This document shows, one piece after another, positions 1 to 11,473 of a stretch of DNA of 64,000 nt. The notes under the pieces were generated by a model that ran no database searches, was not told the DNA's origin, and saw nothing but the letters and a program-made list of their open reading frames with translations. Source of the DNA: Pegoplata infirma (lineage: Eukaryota > Arthropoda > Insecta > Diptera > Anthomyiidae); contig OY992539.1 of NCBI GenBank assembly GCA_963921195.1, positions 161,640,622 to 161,704,621 of the forward strand, read 5' to 3'. Every line of letters begins with the position of its first letter. The first letter of the stretch is position 1. The translations under genes were made by a program, and so were the position numbers.

Positions 1-295
<295 letters not shown>

Positions 296-559
296 TGCAG
301 AAATAACTTTCAATTTAATACAAAGGGGAGTGGACCTATACGCCTATCCGTCAGAGCGCCCTCCTATTATAACCTATAGTGCCCGCCTGGGTTAGTACTA
401 TGTGTGGTGATTTTTTCATTAAAACCGGTTCAGACGTTTAAGAGTGATTACGGAACAGGGTAAAATAACTTTCAATGTAATACAAATGGGCGTGGCATTT
501 CCACCCTTTTATCTGATCGCCGTCCTATTATGAACTATATTTCCCGTTTGGATTCGTAC
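296..559 (+). repeat. Dispersed modular repeat, left part
   Basis: These are two degenerate modules of the family seen again at 6829-9446, 15736-16793, 53393-58062 and 63023-63774. Each module has an 'aaaggggcgtggcattttac' block, then 'tatagttcccgcctcggtta', then 'gtgaaaat' and 'atcggttcagccgttta'. The last module stops in mid-unit at 562, where the Harbinger element begins, and resumes at 6829. No protein is encoded. Confidence 0.75.
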
Positions 560-830
560 TATGAGGCATGTCACAGAATTCGTTCGGATACGATTTGATT
601 CCGTAGTTACCATTCCGAACGGTTTTGTTTTAGCTTCTTCAGATTCCGTTCGTTTTCATTAAATCGAAAAATTTTCAAAAACACTTTTTTGTGTATTAAA
701 TATGGCAACATGGCATGAATCAAAACAAAAAACATATGGATTTTGTAAACAAACCAGGAAAAAAATCGTGGAGTTTTTTTTTTTTTTTAAGTTAATGAAA
801 AAATATACATCCTTTCCAAAATTAAGAAAA

Positions 831-2178
831 ATGCCAGGCATTTCAATTGTTGCTGTAATGGACGAGGTTAATATACAACCTTATATAGAAAAATTGCGTC
901 GCCGAGCTTTAAGGGATGCATCGGATCCTTTGTCATATCCAAATGCAGTGTAAGTACTTACATAAATTTATTTAGATTTAAAATGCTTATACTTTGTATA
1001 GTTTTATTAGCTATTTTCGACTTAACAAAGATGCTTTCCTAATGGTATTGGAGAAACTTTCGCCACATCTTCCTAGTTCAACAATACCAGCAATTTTACA
1101 ATTGGCGACAACTCTTCGGTTTCTTGCAACTGGTTCGTATCAAGGAGTAATAGGTAAGGACAAGTATTCCCTAGCTTCATAATGAGTGTTAAGGTTGATT
1201 TACATGTTGTTTACTACCCCTGACAACCCATATCTACTATTTCCGAGTATTGGGGATACTATTTGCTATCAAGGGTAGTTAACAAGTAAATCAACTTTTA
1301 TTTTAACAAATTACTACAGCTAAAGATGTTGATATCAGTCTCGGAAGGAGTACTGTTTCAACTGTGATGTGGAGGGTAATAGATGCTGCAGAAAATGTTA
1401 TTTGCTCACGTTGGATAAAACTTCAAATGTCAAATGAGGAAAAGCGGAGTTCAAAGGCTTATTTTTTTTAAAAATGTCAGATACCGGGGATAATAGGGTG
1501 CATTGATGGTTCTCACGTCAAAATGATAAAGCCCTCTGAAGATGGCTATATAAACAGAAAAGGGACATATAGCGTCAACGCAATGATTGTAAGCTATGTA
1601 TTTTGTTAACAAATATGTATTCTTATTAAAAAATCACTTATTTTCAGATATGTGATTACAAAATGAAAATAAGAGGTGTGGATGCTTCTAAACCAGGTTG
1701 TAATCATGACTCATTTGTTTGGAGTTTGAGTACTGCAAGAGACCATTTTTTTAATGCGTTTACAAATGGGGATCGCAATTCATGGTTATTAGGAGATTCT
1801 GGCTATGGTTTAGAACCATTTTTATTAACTCCTTACAAAGGTGTAACCGTAAGAACAATGGAACACAAATTCAATAGAAAACATGCGTCAGGTCGCAACA
1901 TTGTAGAGCGTACAATTGGTGTACTAAAAAGTCGATTTAGATGTTTACTAGGCACCTTGGAGTACACTCCGGAGAGAGTTATCCAAATCATAAATGTATG
2001 TTGTGCCCTACATAACATCTGTAGGGAATTCAACGTGGACTTCGAAGAGGATCCTCCATTGGACGAAAATTATGATGAGGATGATGATGCTGAAGTTGAC
2101 GTTGATGAACTTGTTGACAGGAATCTGTTTAATATTGCCAAGCACCTAAGAGACAATATTGCTATGCAATTAAATTAG
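831..2178 (+). pseudogene. HARBI1-like PIF/Harbinger transposase, one in-frame stop
   Basis: Four exons can be inferred from GT/AG sites and a continuing frame: about 831-949, 1002-1153, 1320-1588 and 1648-2178. They would give about 356 codons, close to the 350 residues usual for HARBI1-like proteins. Family signatures occur in order: FRLNKDAF and LRFLATGSYQ near the N-terminus, GCIDGSHV (first catalytic Asp, codon ~153), HDSFVW and GDSGYGLEPFLLTP (second Asp), IVERTIGVLKSRFRC (catalytic Glu), and LHNICRE near the end, followed by an acidic tail. The enzyme would cut and paste the element using the DDE triad. One in-frame TAA at 1469-1471, beside a T8A5 run, interrupts exon 3 at codon ~141. 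Its partner is the Myb-like gene at 5393-6446. The start at 831 is the ATG nearest to the conserved region; ATGs at 702 and 795 are alternatives. Confidence 0.85.
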
Positions 2179-2325
2179 TTGAAAATTTGTTTTTAAAGTT
2201 AAATTCAATTTATTTCATAAAATAAAGTTAAAAAAATACATTTAATGTAAAAAAGGAACTTGTACACTTTGAGATTTTTTTTTTTATAAATTCAGTATTA
2301 AGCTATTAGTTTTTATCTAAAAATA

Positions 2326-3268
2326 TTGGCCGACAATATGGTTATTTTGCTTTTTTTCGACTAAAAAAAATGGAGCCCAGTTTTATGTGAGGTTTGGGAA
2401 AAAAAACAATAAAAGACCTAATTATTAACAATAAGTATTTTTGTAAAAAGTGCTGTGTAGATAATTTATCAAGCTTTAATTTAAGCATAATATCGTTCAG
2501 ATTGAGTAAATATTAAATGTGCTACCAGGGTCGAAATGGAAATGGAAATTATTAAAAGACCTTTTTGAGAAAATTTTTTAAAAATATTTTTAAGTCGATT
2601 TTTTCAAGCTCAAACATTATAAATTAAAAAAATGGTCCAATAGTTTATATTCAGTCATCAACTATCTTTTGTAAAGACCCAAGAATTTTTTTTTTTAAAT
2701 ACAGTAAAAAAAATTGTCATTTTTTTATCTCCAATTCTATTGGCTACCAATTTTTTGTAAATAAAGAAAATGTTTAATTATTTTCATACCTCATTACTAT
2801 AGACTTAGATGTACTAAAATTAATAAACCAAAATTTTTTTTCTTCATTTACAAAAAATTTGTGGTCAAAAGAATTGGAGGTAAAAAAATTACGATTTTTT
2901 TACTGTATTTAAAAAATAATTTTTACTTGGGTCGTTAGAAAAGATAATTGATAATTGAATATAAACTATTGAAATTTTTTTTCAATTTTTAATGTTTAAG
3001 CTTGGAAAAAATCGACTTAAAAATATTTTTAAAAAATTTTCTCAAAAAAGGTCTTTCAATAATTTCAATTTCCATTTCGACCCTCGTAGTACATTTAATA
3101 TTTACTCAATCTGGATGATATTATACTTAAATTAAAGCTTGATAAATTACCTACAAAGCACTCTTTACAAAAATATTTCTTGATAATAATTAGGTCTTTT
3201 ATTGTTAACTTTTTCGTTTACTAATTACATCTCCTACGTAGACTTACGTTGACATTTGTCGGCCACTG
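2326..3268. mobile_element. Palindromic mariner-like MITE (foldback)
   Basis: The two halves are near-perfect inverted copies of about 460 bp, meeting near 2795. The right end reads TTGTCGGCCACTG followed by TA; the left end carries the matching TGGCCGACAA at 2327-2336 with a worn outer edge. A CAGTGGCCGACAA-type terminus with a TA target is mariner/Tc1-like. It has no coding capacity. It sits in the spacer between the two Harbinger genes. Confidence 0.65.
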
Positions 3269-3272
3269 TATA

Positions 3273-5314
3273 TATGGGGCATTCCATGCCAAATCACTCA
3301 CTTTTAGGCCCGACCCCCTTCGATTAATTTTATTTTTGGATATGTTTTAGTACGTATTAAATGCAACTTGCAGCCAAATTTTCAGCCTTTTATACCAAGG
3401 TGGTGTTGAGTAATCAATTTTTCAAAATGGCGATTTTTTCCAAAAAATGAAAAAATTTAAATTTTCAATCAATTTTGACCAGTAAAAAATATAGATATTT
3501 CAAAAAAAGTTGGACAACGTTTTGTTGGTATTTAAATGTAGTTTTAGAAAAAAAATGTGAAAAAATTATTCGAAGTAATTATCACTTATTTTTTGGCGTT
3601 TAAAAATTAAAATCGACTTTTTGAAAAAGTCCGAAACCTTCGATTTTTTTGTAAAAAACTATAAGAATTCTACTCTAAATTATGCAACTTTTAAGCCATA
3701 ACTCGAGATGTGATCACAATTCTTTCTATTTTTTTTTTAATTTTTAAAATTGCACCTTTTATGTTTTGGCTCTGATTTATTTTATATGGAGCTCCAAAAA
3801 AAATAAAAAATGGTAGATACTGACCCTAACTTACCCTAAATATATTCATTTGGAGGTAAATATACGTCTCACAAAAATTTGGGACGATCGGACATGTGTA
3901 AGGCGCTTAGCATGGTCCTTGAAGTTTAAAAAACGGATTACAAGGAAAAATATGAATTTTTTTCTGTTTTCGCAATTTCTTTGGTATTTTAAGTTAAGTT
4001 TTAATTCAAATGATTACAGAATTATGATGTGGAGTAAAATGCCTTTCTAATAAGGTACTAAAAACTAAAATCGGTTGAAAATCAGCCAAGTTATTACAAC
4101 TTCCCCAGGCATCTAGCGTGTGCCATACAACTTGATTAAAAAATACGAGGCCCTTTTTTTAAATTTATTGAAATTTTCTACTGTAATAACATTTTTTCAT
4201 TATTCATGTTTCAGTGTAATATTTTTTTGACTTTTCCAAATTTTAAAACAAAAAAAATATTTTTTTTTTTTAAATAGAGATTTCAAAAGGGTGTGGAAAA
4301 TGCAGGCATTTTTAGCACTAATTTAAAAAATGTTAGCAAAACACAATATGAAAAATACTTGTCATCTAATAACATTTGAACTTGAAGAATAAAAAAATGT
4401 TATTACAGTAGAAAATTTCAATGAATTTCAAAAATCGGATTGTATTGATTAATTAAGTTGTCTGCCACACGTTAGATGCCTGGGGAAGTTGTAATAACTT
4501 GGCTGATTTTAAACCGATTTCGGTTTTTATGACCTTAATAGAGAGACATTTTACTCTACATTTCAATTCTGTAACCATTTGAATTCAAAATTAACTTAAA
4601 ATACCAAAAAAATTAAGAAAACAGAAAAAAATGCATATTTTCCCTTGTAATCCGATTTTCAAACTTCAAAGCCGATGCGGCACGCCTTACCCATGTCCGA
4701 TCATCCTAAAATTTTCTGAGACGTATTTTTACACCCAAGTTAATATATCTAGGGGAAGTTACGGTCAATATTTACCAAATTATTTTTTTTGGAGCACCAT
4801 ATAAAATAAACCAGACTCAAAAAAAAAAAAGTGCAACTTTCAAAATTTGAATAAAAATAGAACGAATTACGATCACATCTCGAATTATGACTTAAAAGTT
4901 GCGTAATTTAGAGTAGAATTTTTTGACATTTTTAAAAAAAAATCGAAGGTTTCGGACTTTTTCAAAAAGTCGATTTTAATTTTTATACGATAAAAAACAA
5001 GTGATAATTACTTCGAATAATTTTTCATATTTTTTTTTTCTAAAACTACATTTAACTACCAACAAAATGTTGTCCATCTTTTTTTAATATATCTATATTT
5101 TTTACTGGTCAAAATTGATTGAAAATTTAAATTTTTTCATTTTTTGGAAAAAATCGCCATTTTGAAAAATTGATTACTCAACACCACCTTGGTATAAAAG
5201 GCTGAAAATTTGGCTGCAAGTTGCATTTAATACGTACTAAAACATATCCAAAAATAAAATTAATCGAAGGGGGTCGGGCCTAAAAGTGAGTGATTTGGCA
5301 TGGAATGCCCCATA
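3273..5314. mobile_element. 2.0 kb palindromic foldback element
   Basis: TATGGGGCATTCCATGCC at 3273 is mirrored by its complement ending at 5314, and inverted similarity continues for about 940 bp per arm (to ~4210 and from ~4380), leaving a loop of ~170 bp. TA flanks both ends (3271-3272, 5315-5316). The left end abuts the right end of the neighbouring palindrome directly. The short ORF at 3850-4050 lies inside an arm and is not a gene. The superfamily is unknown; TA targeting is suggested but 2 bp is weak evidence. Confidence 0.7.
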
Positions 5315-5392
5315 TACATATGAAACGAAAATAACGACCTGCACTATTTCCGAGTTGCTGCATTTGAGATCATTTTCAACTTAGGGTATAGT

Positions 5393-6446
5393 TTAATGTT
5401 TTTTTGGATTTTGTCTTTTTATTTCCAGTTTTAGGGTTTCTATTTCAAGTAGCTTGAGTTTGAATTCGTTTTTTTCGCATAATTTTTTTTGAACTTCCAT
5501 ATCATTTAGCTGTTTGGCCTTATAACTTTTTTCCAAAATGTCGCAAAGACTATCCAGTTTTTGGTTTTGAAATTTCATTTCGTCACGTTGTTCTTCTAAC
5601 ACTTGAATAACTTTTTCTAGCTTTTGGTCAACACGCTGCTGTTCCAAAATGTTGACTATGTTTTTTAGATTGTTGTTTTCTTCTGCTAAAAGGCTGTTAA
5701 GATTAGGTTTTAATGGAGTATGCGGAGTACTTGGTCTGGACATCTTTCGTTTAGGTGGTGGTGATTGAGAAGGAATTACTTTTGTTGCTGTTTTAGCAGA
5801 TTTTGATGTCGAAGCGGTACAATTAAGCTCATTTGTCTTAGCAGATTTTGATGTTGAAGCAGTAACGTCAAGTTCATTTGTTTTATTAGTTTTTGATGTT
5901 GAAGTCGTAACATCAAGATCTTCATTCTCTTTATCGGAATCGCTTAGGTATAAATTGATATCGACGTCCCCGAAAGTTTTAGCGCCAGCAACTCCTTCTA
6001 CGTTTTTGTGTATACCGCAAATTCTAGCCAACGTTTCCTCAATATCGGACAAGACATATTGATTGTATTGACCACCACCAGTTTTTCGGGTTTCTTTCTT
6101 ATTGTGCCACATTTTTTTCTTTACAAAACATTTCCAGTCAGCCCATGTCTTCTTCCAACCATTACAGTCCTTAGACGGTGGCCCAGAAGAATTTAATAAG
6201 TTCGTCAAGTCCGACCAACACGATTCCGACACAACTCGATCACCCTTAATGTATCCCCTAGCGATGTCTTGGTGGGACTCCATAAATTCGATGAAAATCT
6301 TGTCTTGCTCCGGGTTTCTGTGTTTTCCCCTGTAATTACACAAATTTAACTTATTTTTATTTTTCTTAACAAATTTTCAAAACTTACATTTTTCCGCTCT
6401 TTTTTCTTTTTGCCTGTTTGTTTTGATGTGAACTTCGTGTGGCCAT
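5393..6446 (-). CDS. Myb/SANT-like protein of the Harbinger element
   Basis: Exon 2 (6329-5393) encodes a Myb/SANT- or MADF-like domain of about 80 residues with spaced tryptophans (SCWSDL, NGWKKTWADWKCF), then a Ser/Thr-rich linker with three degenerate copies of a TASTSKSAKTNEL-type repeat, and a C-terminal coiled-coil stretch rich in Leu, Lys and Glu. A better start than the methionine at 6343 comes from a short upstream exon: ATG at 6446-6444, donor GTAAG below 6388, acceptor TTACAG above 6329. It supplies a basic, NLS-like N-terminus and joins in frame. In PIF/Harbinger elements this protein helps the transposase reach the nucleus and bind the element ends. No stop or frameshift is visible, unlike its partner gene. 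Confidence 0.85.
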
Positions 6447-6828
6447 TACATATTTTTTTACAAAAACTCTAGTGACAAAAAAAGTGGTTTGCTTAAAATT
6501 AAAAGGTGGCAACACTTCAATAAAAGTGTTTTTATTTTGTCAGCTGTTTAGATTTTTTTTTGTAGGATTTTACAAAAATGTTAAATTTTTAAATAATTAA
6601 GAGCTAAATGTATTAATTTAACGTGAACATAATTAATAAAATATATTTTTTATTGATAAATGTTGTTTTTAGCAGGTTTGTTAAGATTAAATCACAAAAA
6701 ATATGAATTCCACTTTGAATTCCAAAAGTGGTTTCAATCCGAAAAAAATAATCGGTTTGAGTTTTCTAAAGAAGCAAAAAGTGGTTTCATTCCACTTTCG
6801 ATCGGAATTAAGTTCTGTGACATGCCTC

Positions 6829-7454
6829 TATATGAGGTGAAAATTTCTTTAAAATCGGTTCAGCCGTTTAAGAGTAATTGCTGAAAAAGCAGAAATAACG
6901 TTCAATATAATACAAAGGGGCGTGGCATTTTACACCCACTTGGCCGATCGATCTTTCTTTTGGCCTATAGTTTTTTTTATTTTATAATTACTAACTGTGG
7001 TGAAAATTTCATGTAAATCGGTTCAGCCGTTTATCCGTGATTGTGGAGCAGATTGAAAGAAAACCAAAGGATGCCACGCCCTTTGTAAGGATATTATATT
7101 TACAAAAAGTGGGCGTAAAAGGAGGCGTGGCTTCCAATTAAGATTCGGGATGGTCTATATTTCCCTGCAAAAAACATCCTATTAGTATGCCAAATTTCAT
7201 GCTAATCTGTAACAAACATCCAAATATAGTAACAAACAACCAAATATATTGAAAAATCTGAAATTCACAAAAAGTGGGCGTAAAAGGAGGCGGGACACCC
7301 AATCGAGATGCCTCTTGGCCCATTTTTCATTCCAGAAAATTCTTTATCTACATGCCAAATTTCATGTCATTCGGTTCAGTAGTATTCTTCTGAAAGCGAC
7401 ACAAACAAACATACAAACAAACAAACAAACTAACATGTCATTTTTATATATATA
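6829..7454 (+). repeat. Dispersed modular repeat, continuation and tail
   Basis: The module cut at 562 resumes here with 'atgaggtgaaaatttc' and 'atcggttcagccgttta'. Two more modules of a variant type (aaaaagtgggcgtaaaagga) follow, and then a tail with (AAAC)n near 7398-7430 and an AT-rich end. The head of the next copy follows at once at 7455, so copies sit head to tail. Confidence 0.75.
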
Positions 7455-7781
7455 CTAGCTGTTTTGCACCCGGCGTTGCCCGGGTTGAAAAAAATATTAT
7501 GTAATGAATGAGTTTTTTATTAGTCAGTTTATCTACTTGTTCGTGGCTTTTCACTGGTGAATATAAACCTATTCATGAGGTTTAGTAAATTTTTTTCGAT
7601 TTTGATTAGCGTCGGGAACATGGTTATACGTGTTCCTCCGTCATGGGGACAAACCTAATATTAAAGTATTTCTTAAATTGCTTTTAAAAGGAACCTATAG
7701 TTCCCTCCTCGGTTAGCACTTTATATAGTGAAAACATCAAGAAAGACATAACTTTCACTGTAGTTCAAGTGGGTGTGGCAT

Positions 7782-8595
7782 TAGGGGTACACGTTTTTTA
7801 CATTTTTTGCAAATATCAAAATTGGCATAGCACAGTCATATAGGCCATGAAAAACTATGAAGAAATATGTTTTCACTTTTTCGCGGATGTTAAAAAAGTA
7901 CACGCACCAAACGCGATGAAGTTTTAAATTAATATTTTTGTATTTTTTTTTTTTAATCGCAAAATGTTGGTATTTTAACTATGATTCCGCTTTAGTAGAG
8001 TCCGAAACTAAAACTAAGGTAGGCGGGGAAGGTACCTAGTGGGTAATTTCCACCTCCCCAACAACATTGTAACATTCATTTTAATACCAAATTACCAAAC
8101 TGAGCTTTACCCAATATGTGCCTTTATTTGTGGCAATTGGTTTGACATATGGTTCTCAGACCACCGATGGGAAGGGAAGATGACTTTAAATCTCTGGAGC
8201 AGTCCCTAACTAGCTTTAAAAACACTCAGAAATGCTTTTTAAGACATTGGGAAAAAGAATATTCAATAATTCCAAGTAATATTTGCGTGGAACGTGCCAT
8301 TAAGGTGGTCCAGGATATTTATCCTTTATGTAAATCAGCACAAACTTTAAATCTAAAGTTTATTTCCTTCAATAAGGAGACATTAGTATTTTTTTAAATA
8401 TTTTTACTTGTTACTTGTTGTTAAATAAAAAATACGTAAATATTGTATTAATAAAAAAAAATTCTTGAGGACTTTTAGAAAATGCATTTGGTGCGTGTGG
8501 TTTTTTTTGCAAAATGATCGTAGAAAGCGATTTTGTTTAATAAAATAATATTGTCTATCACGTGGTGCTATGCCAAAAATTTGGTTATAGCCCTA
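7782..8595. mobile_element. hAT-like element, internally deleted
   Basis: The ends TAGGG... and ...CCCTA are flanked by the direct repeat GTGTGGCAT (7773-7781 and 8596-8604); one base of this may belong to the ends, since hAT duplications are 8 bp. Subterminal inverted similarity includes GGCATAGCAC and CGCACCAAA. The target is the 'cgtggcatttta' block of the dispersed repeat. A coding remnant lies at 8149-8397. Confidence 0.75.
8149..8397 (+). pseudogene. Possible hAT transposase C-terminal remnant
   Basis: This is an 82-codon open frame. Its second half (IIPSNICVERAIKVVQDIYP, then LNLKFISFNKE) follows the spacing of the hAT C-terminal dimerisation region, where a short S/A-x-x-ER motif precedes a helix and a final L.F.N segment. 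The catalytic core is absent. It lies inside an 814-bp element with hAT-like ends and target duplication, which agrees with the assignment. The similarity is weak and judged by eye; it could be chance. Confidence 0.4.
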
Positions 8596-10545
8596 GTGTG
8601 GCATTTAACGCATTTAGTTCAATTTTGGTCTCATATGACCTGTAGTTCCCCTATTGGTTAGCACGTGAAGAAATTTGCAATTAAATTTGCTCAACTCTCA
8701 CTAAAGTACAAAGGGCGTGCCATTATATGTCTTTTTATAAATCGCAGTTTAATATTGTCTATATCACTATTTATGTTGAAGATTTCATTGAAATCGGCTC
8801 AACTGTTTTCAGGTTCTGATATCGCAAATAGTTTGCGCTCAGTTAATTCTAACAGTAGTATTTAAAGGAGTTGGTTAAGCCGTTTTTGCATGATAGCAAA
8901 TAAGCCAGAAATAGCGTTACTTCCATTTGTCTAATCGCGGGCTAATATGGCATATCGTTTAACGGGAAACAGGAAAATATATTTTTTTTTAATTTAATAC
9001 AAAGGGGTGCGGCATTTTAAGCCCCTTTTCCCGATCGCCATGGTAAATACCATCTGTGGTGAAAATTTGATTAAAATTGGTTTCACCGTTAACGCGTGAG
9101 TACGGATCAGACAGAAATAAATTTCAATGTATTACAAAAGTGACGTGGCAATTCACACCTTTGTCTAGTCGTGTCTATAGTTTCCGCCTCAATAAGTACT
9201 AACTAACTGTGGTGAAAATTATAATAACATCAGGTTTACCGTTTAAGCGTGATTACGGAAAGGCAGAATGAACTTTCAGTACATTGCAAAAGGAGTGGCA
9301 GTTGATACCATACTGAAGTTCCCGCCTCTGTTAGTACTATTTATGCAAAAAATTTTGTTAAAACCGGTTTAGTCGTTAAAGCGTTATTAAGGAACATGCA
9401 GAAACACTTTCAGTATAGTACAAAGGCGCGTGTCAATTTACGCCCCACAGTGTTGTGACCTTGGCCATAAATGGTCAAACTAAATGTCTTAAAACTTAAG
9501 GTTATATGAATTTCATTTTAAGAAAACATCATAAATAAAACAAATCCAAAACAGTTTAAAGATATCTTTAATAGTTTTTAAGTTACATGTCTCTAAAGTT
9601 GAACTTTTTTAAATATATCATATTTTGGCTTTGAAATCCACATGTACTTGTAACGGTTAAATAATTATATTGCATTTAAAATTCGACCTTATTGGTAATG
9701 AAGTTTTAAGTTAGATATGTTGCTTGTATGATAATGCTGTTTTTGTCGACATAAGTTAATGATATGGCAAGTAACGCTGTTATAGAGTGAGTTCCAAAGA
9801 AAATACTAATTTATTTTGCAAACTTCATATTTGATAGTCAGCCATTTTTGTGGCCCTCATTGGCGCGCTTAGTTCTTTGCAGAAAATATTGGTATAAGTA
9901 TGTAGATTACAAATAACAAAAGAACTCGTCCACGTTTTTCCACTTTTTTTTTTAATAAATTTTTTTTGTGGGAACCCGAATATAAATTTGGAAATTTTTT
10001 TAACGAAAACACCAAGATGCAGCAGTTGTCCTTGAAAATTTGAAATGTAATGCGAAAATTAGTTATGGAACACATATAATAAATCGGAATGCAAAATGAA
10101 TTGGTCGGTTAAAATTTAAATTTTATTTAAATTGGTCCAAGAACCATTATTTGTCATCCAGGCCTGACACAAATTAGATGCTTGACTAGACACCAGTTGT
10201 ACATTAACAGATGCAGACTTTTATTTAGAAAGATTTTGTTGAGGAAGTACGTTGTACTATATTTTTACTTGCTTATTTTATAACGGTCTTTTTGAGATAG
10301 GCATATCCCTGCTTAAACTTAAAAACAATATTCAACGTATTGTAAATAATACGTGCAAAAATGTTGTGAATTATTGATAGTTTTAAGGTCAAAGGATTTC
10401 CCTGAATTTTCTCAAGTCTTTAAAAAAGGATATTTATGCGCTAAGAATATCCTAAGGATAGGTTAAGGATAATCCTTGCTTCAATTATACTAAAATAAGG
10501 TATTTTCAACATTATCAGAACAGAATTTCATGAAGTACGAAGGAT

Positions 10546-11473
10546 TTTTATACCCTCCAACTACAGTATGGGGCAGTGGCGGTCCGTGAAGTTGTCACTG
10601 GGTGTTCTCTACTTATTTAAAATATAAAAATTATGTATATAAAATATTTTTTTCTGAACGTAACACGTTCCCGTGATAGACAAAGCCTGAGTTTTATTTT
10701 TTTTATTGACATGCATCCAAAATTAATTTTTGTACTCCATTTATTTGCGAAATAATGCTTTTTGTTAATTGTCGATGTGGTGAGGCAACAAAATGACAAT
10801 AAAACAGAATTTGGGCTGCATCTCATTTAAAAATATACAAAACTAGTAACATCCCAAATTTACCTATCTCGGGAATGCATTAGGTCCAGGAAAACATGAA
10901 TTTTATACTTAAATTTTCTGTTTTTATAAATTAGAGAACACCCAGTGACAACTTCACGGACCGTCACTGGTATGGGGGTATACTCACTTTGTCATTCCGT
11001 GTGTAACGCATCGAAATATCGGTCGGGGACCCCATAAAGTATATATATTATTGATCAGTGATCGATTCTAAGACATTTTAGCGATGTCCGTCCGTCCGTC
11101 CATCTGTAGTTAACACGATGCAGTCCAAAATAAAAGAGCTAGGAACCTCAAGTTTTGCACAAATATGTCTTATGTTCCTAGGCAGGTTAAGTTCGGAAAT
11201 TGGCCAAATCGGACCAGGGGGAAAAAAGTTCCCCCTTGAAGAACTAAACCAACCTCTAAAAAAATACACGTTTTTACAGGTTTTTTTGTATTTTTGTTAA
11301 ATAAATGAAACATTTGGTATATTTATCACGATGGGAAGGTGCTCTCAACGTGCCCCACTGACCCTATCAACTTCGCCCCCCCCCCAAAAAGAAACGCCCC
11401 TGTCAATTTTTTTTTTTTACATTTTGGAGGGTATAAAAGATTCGGCACAGCCGAATTTAACACTCTCACTTGT
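10546..11473 (+). mobile_element. DINE-1-like (Helitron-type) interspersed element
   Basis: It starts with 'tataccctccaactacagta', contains the DINE-type block 'gatgtccgtccgtccgtcca' and 'aaaataaaagagctag', and ends with 'gattcggcacagccgaattt' plus 'aacactctcacttgttt'. The same architecture recurs at 59080-59745 and, more distantly, at 38896-39723. DINE-1 elements of flies are non-autonomous Helitron relatives. A hAT MITE has inserted near its 5' end (10574-10969). Confidence 0.7.
10574..10969. mobile_element. hAT-type MITE with 38-bp inverted repeats
   Basis: The ends CAGTGGCGGTCCGTGAAGTT... and its complement match over about 38 bp with one difference near the tip. A perfect 8-bp target duplication, GTATGGGG, flanks it (10566-10573 and 10970-10977). 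The sister DINE-like copy at 59080 reads 'cagtatgggggtatactc' with no insertion, which is a natural empty site. Confidence 0.88.

Larger units (their letters stand above)
563..6828. mobile_element. PIF/Harbinger DNA transposon with two convergent genes
   Basis: The terminal inverted repeats are GAGGCATGTCACAGAA at 563-578 and its exact complement at 6813-6828. The flanking 3-bp target duplication is TAT (560-562 and 6829-6831). Inside lie a HARBI1-like transposase gene on the plus strand and a Myb/SANT-like gene on the minus strand, converging. This two-gene layout is usual for PIF/Harbinger. The spacer between the two 3' ends is swollen by two palindromic elements (2326-3268 and 3273-5314); without them the transposon is about 3.3 kb. 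Joining the two flanks restores a dispersed-repeat module, so the insertion is younger than that repeat copy. Confidence 0.9.
7455..9446 (+). repeat. Dispersed modular repeat: head plus degenerate modules
   Basis: It opens with the family head: CTAGCTGTTTTGCACCCGG, then CGTTGCCCGGG, then 'tattatgtaatgaatgag'. Degenerate ~180 bp modules follow. It is interrupted by the hAT-like element 7782-8595 and stops at 9446, where a 6.3 kb composite has inserted; it resumes at 15736 in mid-module. Confidence 0.75.
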
